Source of the DNA: a virus
Strand: one strand, 5' to 3'
Length of the DNA stretch: 64,000 bases
IMG/VR virus record: IMGVR_UViG_3300033146_001635
Coordinates: 30,584-94,583 of that record
Shown: one piece after another, positions 60,323-64,000 of the stretch
Numbering within the stretch: the stretch's first letter is position 1
How the letters are laid out: each line of letters begins with the position of its first letter
The notes under the pieces: model-generated
What the model was told of the DNA's origin: nothing
Seen by the model: the letters and a program-made list of their open reading frames with translations, nothing else
Database searches by the model: none
Program-made: the position numbers and the translations under genes

Positions 60323-60796
60323 TTAAACATATCTTATATCATCAAGTTGTGATTGTAAATTATCAATTTGATTTTGTAAATCATTTCGTAAATTATTTAA
60401 CATTGTATCAACTTCTGTTTTTGTATAATAGAAAGTTGGATTAAATGAAGACTGCCCAATACCTGTTGGTGTATATATTCCCCATGCTTTTCCTATACAG
60501 ACACATTGACAAATTTGGTTACTTCGTACAATTGATAATATTCCACCACCAACATTATCATATATTTGTAATGCACCAACTCCAATTGTAGAATTGATTA
60601 TCCAAAACATCATTCCATCAGCTTCATTTGGGTCGGGTAATATAACATCTATCACGCCATCACATGGATTCAATTTTTGTAAGCACGCATCAGATTTTGT
60701 TAAAGTCTTTGTATTTGTTAATTCTTCTTCATTCGGATTTAAACAATATAAAGATTTAATATATGAGCGTGTTAAATTATATGCTCTACCTGCCAT
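60323..60796 (-). CDS. Fibre protein with C-terminal coiled coil
   Basis: 157 residues. Residues 1-115 match the first 115 of the next gene by pattern (LNPN, CLxxLNP, VILP, GMMFWIINS, LQIYD). The C-terminal NLRNDLQNQIDNLQSQLDDI helix would trimerise. No long distal domain, so it may be a fibre base. Confidence 0.55.
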   Translation of the reverse strand: MAGRAYNLTRSYIKSLYCLNPNEEELTNTKTLTKSDACLQKLNPCDGVIDVILPDPNEADGMMFWIINSTIGVGALQIYDNVGGGILSIVRSNQICQCVCIGKAWGIYTPTGIGQSSFNPTFYYTKTEVDTMLNNLRNDLQNQIDNLQSQLDDIRYV

Positions 60797-60825
60797 TTTA
60801 TTATATTCTCCCTAATATATATTTT

Positions 60826-61845
60826 TTATGAAAATACATTTCCACCTTGATTTTGACCAATTCCTAATTCTGCTGATGTTGTGCCAGCCATAACAATTGT
60901 TCCACCATTATCTAAATAATATGCATAATCAGATGGCATCGGTTGTGGATTACTACTTTCAGTTAAAGCTTTTTTACAATCATCCATCATTACATGATAA
61001 TCACCTGATACATATACACAATTTTCTAAATTACCAAAAGATGTATTGATGATATTTATATTATTATGACTTGATAAATTTTTTTCACAATAAATTCCAT
61101 TTCCATGTGTATTTGGAATTGTATTAATTAATCTCGAATCTCGAACATGTAATACAGAATTGATATTACCAACAAAGTGTATATTTGTCGATTCTGATTC
61201 AATATTAAATTTTTCTATAGTAAAACTAATATTTTTATTATCTGATAGATATATGGGGTAAATTGTTGCAGATGTTATCTTGGGCCTACATGTTGGAGTT
61301 GTTGGTAAAATATTAATTAACCCTCCACCATAAAATCCATTTAGTTGAATTCCATAATTAATAAAGTCACCATCAAAATAAAAATTGATTGTTTTATTTA
61401 TATGCACATATCTTTGAATATTCTGAATAACATTATTAATATCAGCAGGAGTCATTGATGGAGTAAATGAATAATTTTCAGTTTCAAATGGTAATGATTG
61501 ATATGATGAATCAAAAGTATTATATGATTGCCATACTTGTCCAAGACAAATAAATTGTCGACTTACACCAGGTCGTAAATCAAACAATTTATTTGTTTGA
61601 TTAAAATCATAAATCTCTAAAATCCCATTTAATGCAGAAGAATTAATTATATTGAATATCATTCCATCACAATATATTTCCTCTGGCAAAATAACTTTAT
61701 AAGTATTATTACCAGGATTTAAACATTGTAATGAAGAATCCAAAGGAATTAAATTTTTATCAGCTGATATAACTTCTACATTTGGATTTAAATATTGTAT
61801 ATTTCCTAAAATAGTTTTAGGTTGTACATATGCTCTAGTTGCCAT
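60826..61845 (-). CDS. Beta-helix tail-spike-type protein
   Basis: 339 residues. N-terminal attachment domain shared with the previous gene, then a region starting FTPSMTPADINNVIQNIQRY followed by an irregular beta-helix-like stretch (INFYFDGDFINYGIQLNGFY, GGGLINILP). Likely a receptor-binding spike. AAAGGAA site. Confidence 0.6.
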   Translation of the reverse strand: MATRAYVQPKTILGNIQYLNPNVEVISADKNLIPLDSSLQCLNPGNNTYKVILPEEIYCDGMIFNIINSSALNGILEIYDFNQTNKLFDLRPGVSRQFICLGQVWQSYNTFDSSYQSLPFETENYSFTPSMTPADINNVIQNIQRYVHINKTINFYFDGDFINYGIQLNGFYGGGLINILPTTPTCRPKITSATIYPIYLSDNKNISFTIEKFNIESESTNIHFVGNINSVLHVRDSRLINTIPNTHGNGIYCEKNLSSHNNINIINTSFGNLENCVYVSGDYHVMMDDCKKALTESSNPQPMPSDYAYYLDNGGTIVMAGTTSAELGIGQNQGGNVFS

Positions 61846-61868
61846 TGTATGTATTTCCTTTATTTATA

Positions 61869-62930
61869 TTATGAATAGATTCTTCCACCGTTTTCATAAT
61901 ATGCATTATCAATAATACCAGAAGGTGAATGATTATCCCATAAATTGATTTCAGATCCATTTAATGAACCAATACCATATTGGGGTTTTGTTGTATCATT
62001 GGCATAACAATCAGTAATAGATATTCTTGACATATTAGTTGCCAATATTCCAAATGCACCTTTATTTGTAAAAGTAGATGTTATAATACCAGATGATTTA
62101 GAATAATAAATATCATTTCCATATTCATCATCACTTCTTATATTGCAATATGATATATCAGTATATTTGGAATTCATAACCACTATTCCACCAAAATTAT
62201 TATTTGATGGATTTGGTAAACTTCCATAATAACAATTTAATCCCTTTATAGAAATATCAATATCACAATTATTTATTTTGAATACTGGGACTTTACTTGA
62301 ATGACTATCTATATTGACATTATATATTTCCGTTGGAAATGTAGGATAGTTGATAGAACTTATTTCAATTGTTCCATCACCATTAAATCTATTAAATTCT
62401 AAAGGTGCATCTAAAGTATATCCACCATCTTCAAATATAAAATGAACTTTTGACTGATAAACAATATTTGGTTTAACTTGATCGATTAAAACTTGCATAT
62501 CAGCTCTGGTCATTGCTGGATTAAAAATAATTGTTAAATCAGATGTAGTTGCACCAATGACTTGTAATTCCTGTTGAATGATTGCAATTTGATTTTTGAT
62601 ATTATTTATTTCATTTAAGATATATCCACTATCTAATGTATAATCATTTAATGAACCACCTGCATATAATGGATTTAGACTTCTTGATATTTCAAGCCAT
62701 TCCATACCATCATATAATAATACAAGTGTATCACCAACTTTTCCTTGAAAATCAACCCCAGCTTGTAATTTAATATCATTGTTAGATTTGAATATAGAAT
62801 CATTTGCAAAGATAAAATATCTTACATCATCAGGATGACCACCAGATAAATTTTCAATAGGTATTGTTGTATCAACAATATAAACATCATCATGAGATAT
62901 ATCTGGATTGGGAACAGGATCTAAAATCAT
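61869..62930 (-). CDS. Beta-helix tail-spike-type protein
   Basis: 353 residues. N-terminal region with GKVGDTLVLLYDGMEWLEIS, then FNPAMTRADMQVLIDQVK, then GGYTLDAPLEFNRFNGDGTI and a right-handed-beta-helix pattern with short repeated strands and Asn/Gly turns. Shares the FxPxMTxADxxxxI start of the helix with the preceding-numbered gene, so a duplication of the spike body is likely. Confidence 0.6.
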   Translation of the reverse strand: MILDPVPNPDISHDDVYIVDTTIPIENLSGGHPDDVRYFIFANDSIFKSNNDIKLQAGVDFQGKVGDTLVLLYDGMEWLEISRSLNPLYAGGSLNDYTLDSGYILNEINNIKNQIAIIQQELQVIGATTSDLTIIFNPAMTRADMQVLIDQVKPNIVYQSKVHFIFEDGGYTLDAPLEFNRFNGDGTIEISSINYPTFPTEIYNVNIDSHSSKVPVFKINNCDIDISIKGLNCYYGSLPNPSNNNFGGIVVMNSKYTDISYCNIRSDDEYGNDIYYSKSSGIITSTFTNKGAFGILATNMSRISITDCYANDTTKPQYGIGSLNGSEINLWDNHSPSGIIDNAYYENGGRIYS

Positions 62931-62987
62931 TTTATTATTTTACCTCTATTTTTATTTTTTAAATAAATATTTATATAGTGAATATTT

Positions 62988-63004
62988 ATCAATATTATGT
63001 TCTT
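62988..63004 (-). promoter_or_regulatory. Late-promoter motif
   Basis: Minus strand AAGAACATAATATTGAT, 58 bp upstream of the 62930 ATG. It drives the spike/fibre unit. Confidence 0.65.
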
Positions 63005-63029
63005 TAAATTTCTTTATTTTCGATATTGT

Positions 63030-63563
63030 TTATGGAGCATCATCTTGCCAGTTTGATGGAACTGTTGATGGTGAATACCAATTTTTAGATCCATCTGAAA
63101 ATGTAATTAAATACCAACCTGATGTTATACTATTTGGATTATTATCTTGTGTTCGAGAAACAGCTTTTCCATGACCTCTAACATAACTCCAGAATGAAGC
63201 ATATGGGTCACTATGACCACTTCCACCACCAGATGAACCTGAACTACTTCCTGAACTACTTGATGAACTAGAAGCGGTTAAATCACCGAAATAATGGAAA
63301 TCATATACATACACTTCACTTACTTTCTTTTCTAATACATTTGATGTAATATCTTTTGTTGGGTCTTTATCTGGATATTCTGTTTCTTCTGTATATACTC
63401 TAACCCATTTAGTCATTTGTAATTCAATTATTAAATTTCTGAAATCAACAGTTACACCATCATCTTCTGGAAATTTTAAAATTTCTTTTATACATTTTAA
63501 ATCATTACTTGTTTGATATGTTTCGACTATTTTTAAAAATGGTTGATAATTTGAATTTCCCAT
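63030..63563 (-). CDS. Structural protein with Ser/Gly linker
   Basis: 177 residues. An N-terminal domain of about 95 residues, a long Ser/Gly linker (about residues 98-117) and a small C-terminal domain with ITSGWYLITFSDGSKNWYSP. The linker-plus-tip layout fits a fibre or baseplate decoration protein. Confidence 0.5.
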   Translation of the reverse strand: MGNSNYQPFLKIVETYQTSNDLKCIKEILKFPEDDGVTVDFRNLIIELQMTKWVRVYTEETEYPDKDPTKDITSNVLEKKVSEVYVYDFHYFGDLTASSSSSSSGSSSGSSGGGSGHSDPYASFWSYVRGHGKAVSRTQDNNPNSITSGWYLITFSDGSKNWYSPSTVPSNWQDDAP

Positions 63564-63574
63564 ATTATTATTCT

Positions 63575-64000
63575 CTATGCATGATTATTAATAAAATCGC
63601 CAAAACCGGGTAATTGTGATGCACCATTTGAATAAACTTGTTTTGCTGATGCAGTATCATCTTTTATTACTTCACCACCATAAACTTGCTTATCTAATTG
63701 TTTATCATAAAACCAAACTTTATAAGAAGTTCCATTTTGTTTGACATACATTAAATATCTATCTTGATCTCCCCACATTTCAAACCATCCTCTTCCCACA
63801 GCCGCATCTATATTAGATGCAGTTTGTTCAGCTATCAAATCATTGATTTCTGGATTGTTTGGATCTGAGGTTATATTGTGAGGTCCGGTTGCACCATTAG
63901 AAGTTGAATTGGGATCTATTTCAGAATCATCAATTGATATTTTTCTACCAGCATTTACTTTAATACATTTATCATATTTTAAATATTCATCAGAATCTTT
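63575..64000 (-). CDS. Structural-type protein (partial, 5' end outside window)
   Basis: The frame is open from the right edge to a stop at 63575 (141 codons present). Sequence includes NAGRKISIDDSEID, NGATGPHNITSDPNNPEIND and a C-terminal VGRGWFEMWGDQDRYLMYVK. An internal TTG at 63838 is not the likely start. Lies in the fibre region, so a virion protein is probable. Family not recognised. Confidence 0.5.
   Translation of the reverse strand, partial: KDSDEYLKYDKCIKVNAGRKISIDDSEIDPNSTSNGATGPHNITSDPNNPEINDLIAEQTASNIDAAVGRGWFEMWGDQDRYLMYVKQNGTSYKVWFYDKQLDKQVYGGEVIKDDTASAKQVYSNGASQLPGFGDFINNHA

Noticed and set aside
1-64000. Recoded stop codons, as in some very large gut phages
   Set aside because: All clear genes close with normal stops, and TAG is used as a terminal stop at 50593, 55641 and 4561 without readable extensions.

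Overview
The window is a 64 kb piece of a large, AT-rich tailed-phage genome with a contractile tail. The evidence is a T4-like run of tail and baseplate genes (sheath, tube, gp25-like and gp6-like wedge proteins), a large set of tail-fibre genes, and phage nucleotide-metabolism genes. TAG is used as a normal stop (for example at 50593 and 55641), so there is no sign of stop-codon recoding. A lipobox protein and a signal-peptide protein fit a Gram-negative host, but the host cannot be named from this sequence.

Layout. 1-15668 (minus strand): baseplate, tube, sheath and tail genes, an amidase, and four members of an expanded phage family of single-TM, cysteine-paired helical proteins. 15798-16962 (plus): two unknown genes. 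17013-30382 (minus): a PrsW-like membrane protease, small membrane proteins, a deoxyribosyltransferase-like enzyme, a methyltransferase, a secreted Cys-rich protein, small virion-type proteins, a lipoprotein, a two-gene GAF cassette, and a tail-fibre group. 30558-37629 (plus): probable early/middle genes, including an alarmone hydrolase, a radical SAM enzyme, a zinc-ribbon/dNMP kinase fusion and several zinc-ribbon proteins, with one minus-strand PNK-like kinase between them. 37630-40640: about 3 kb without credible genes, holding about 44 short hairpins, most followed by a short, variable, relatively GC-rich tail. 40676-48543 (minus): an acetyltransferase, two Cys-helix paralogues, a 1158-residue fibre, a 31-residue cationic amphipathic peptide, and a methyltransferase/kinase pair. 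48634-51145 (plus): a candidate structured RNA and small genes ending in a MazG-type pyrophosphatase. 51204-56389: mostly small minus-strand accessory genes. 56617-64000 (minus): a second fibre/receptor-binding region cut by the window edge.

Regulation. A 17-bp motif, read on the minus strand as RRGAACATAWWAWTGAW, lies 25-80 bp upstream of ten minus-strand transcription units, most of them structural. It is best explained as this phage's late promoter. Strong hairpin terminators separate convergent units.

The most unusual element is the hairpin array at 37683-40608. Its stems show compensatory base changes, parts of it repeat every 90 bp, and the 13-15 nt after each hairpin differ much more than the rest of the unit. 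It looks like a set of small structured RNAs (or structured DNA sites) with diversified tails. It is not a standard CRISPR array and no effector gene is visible next to it.
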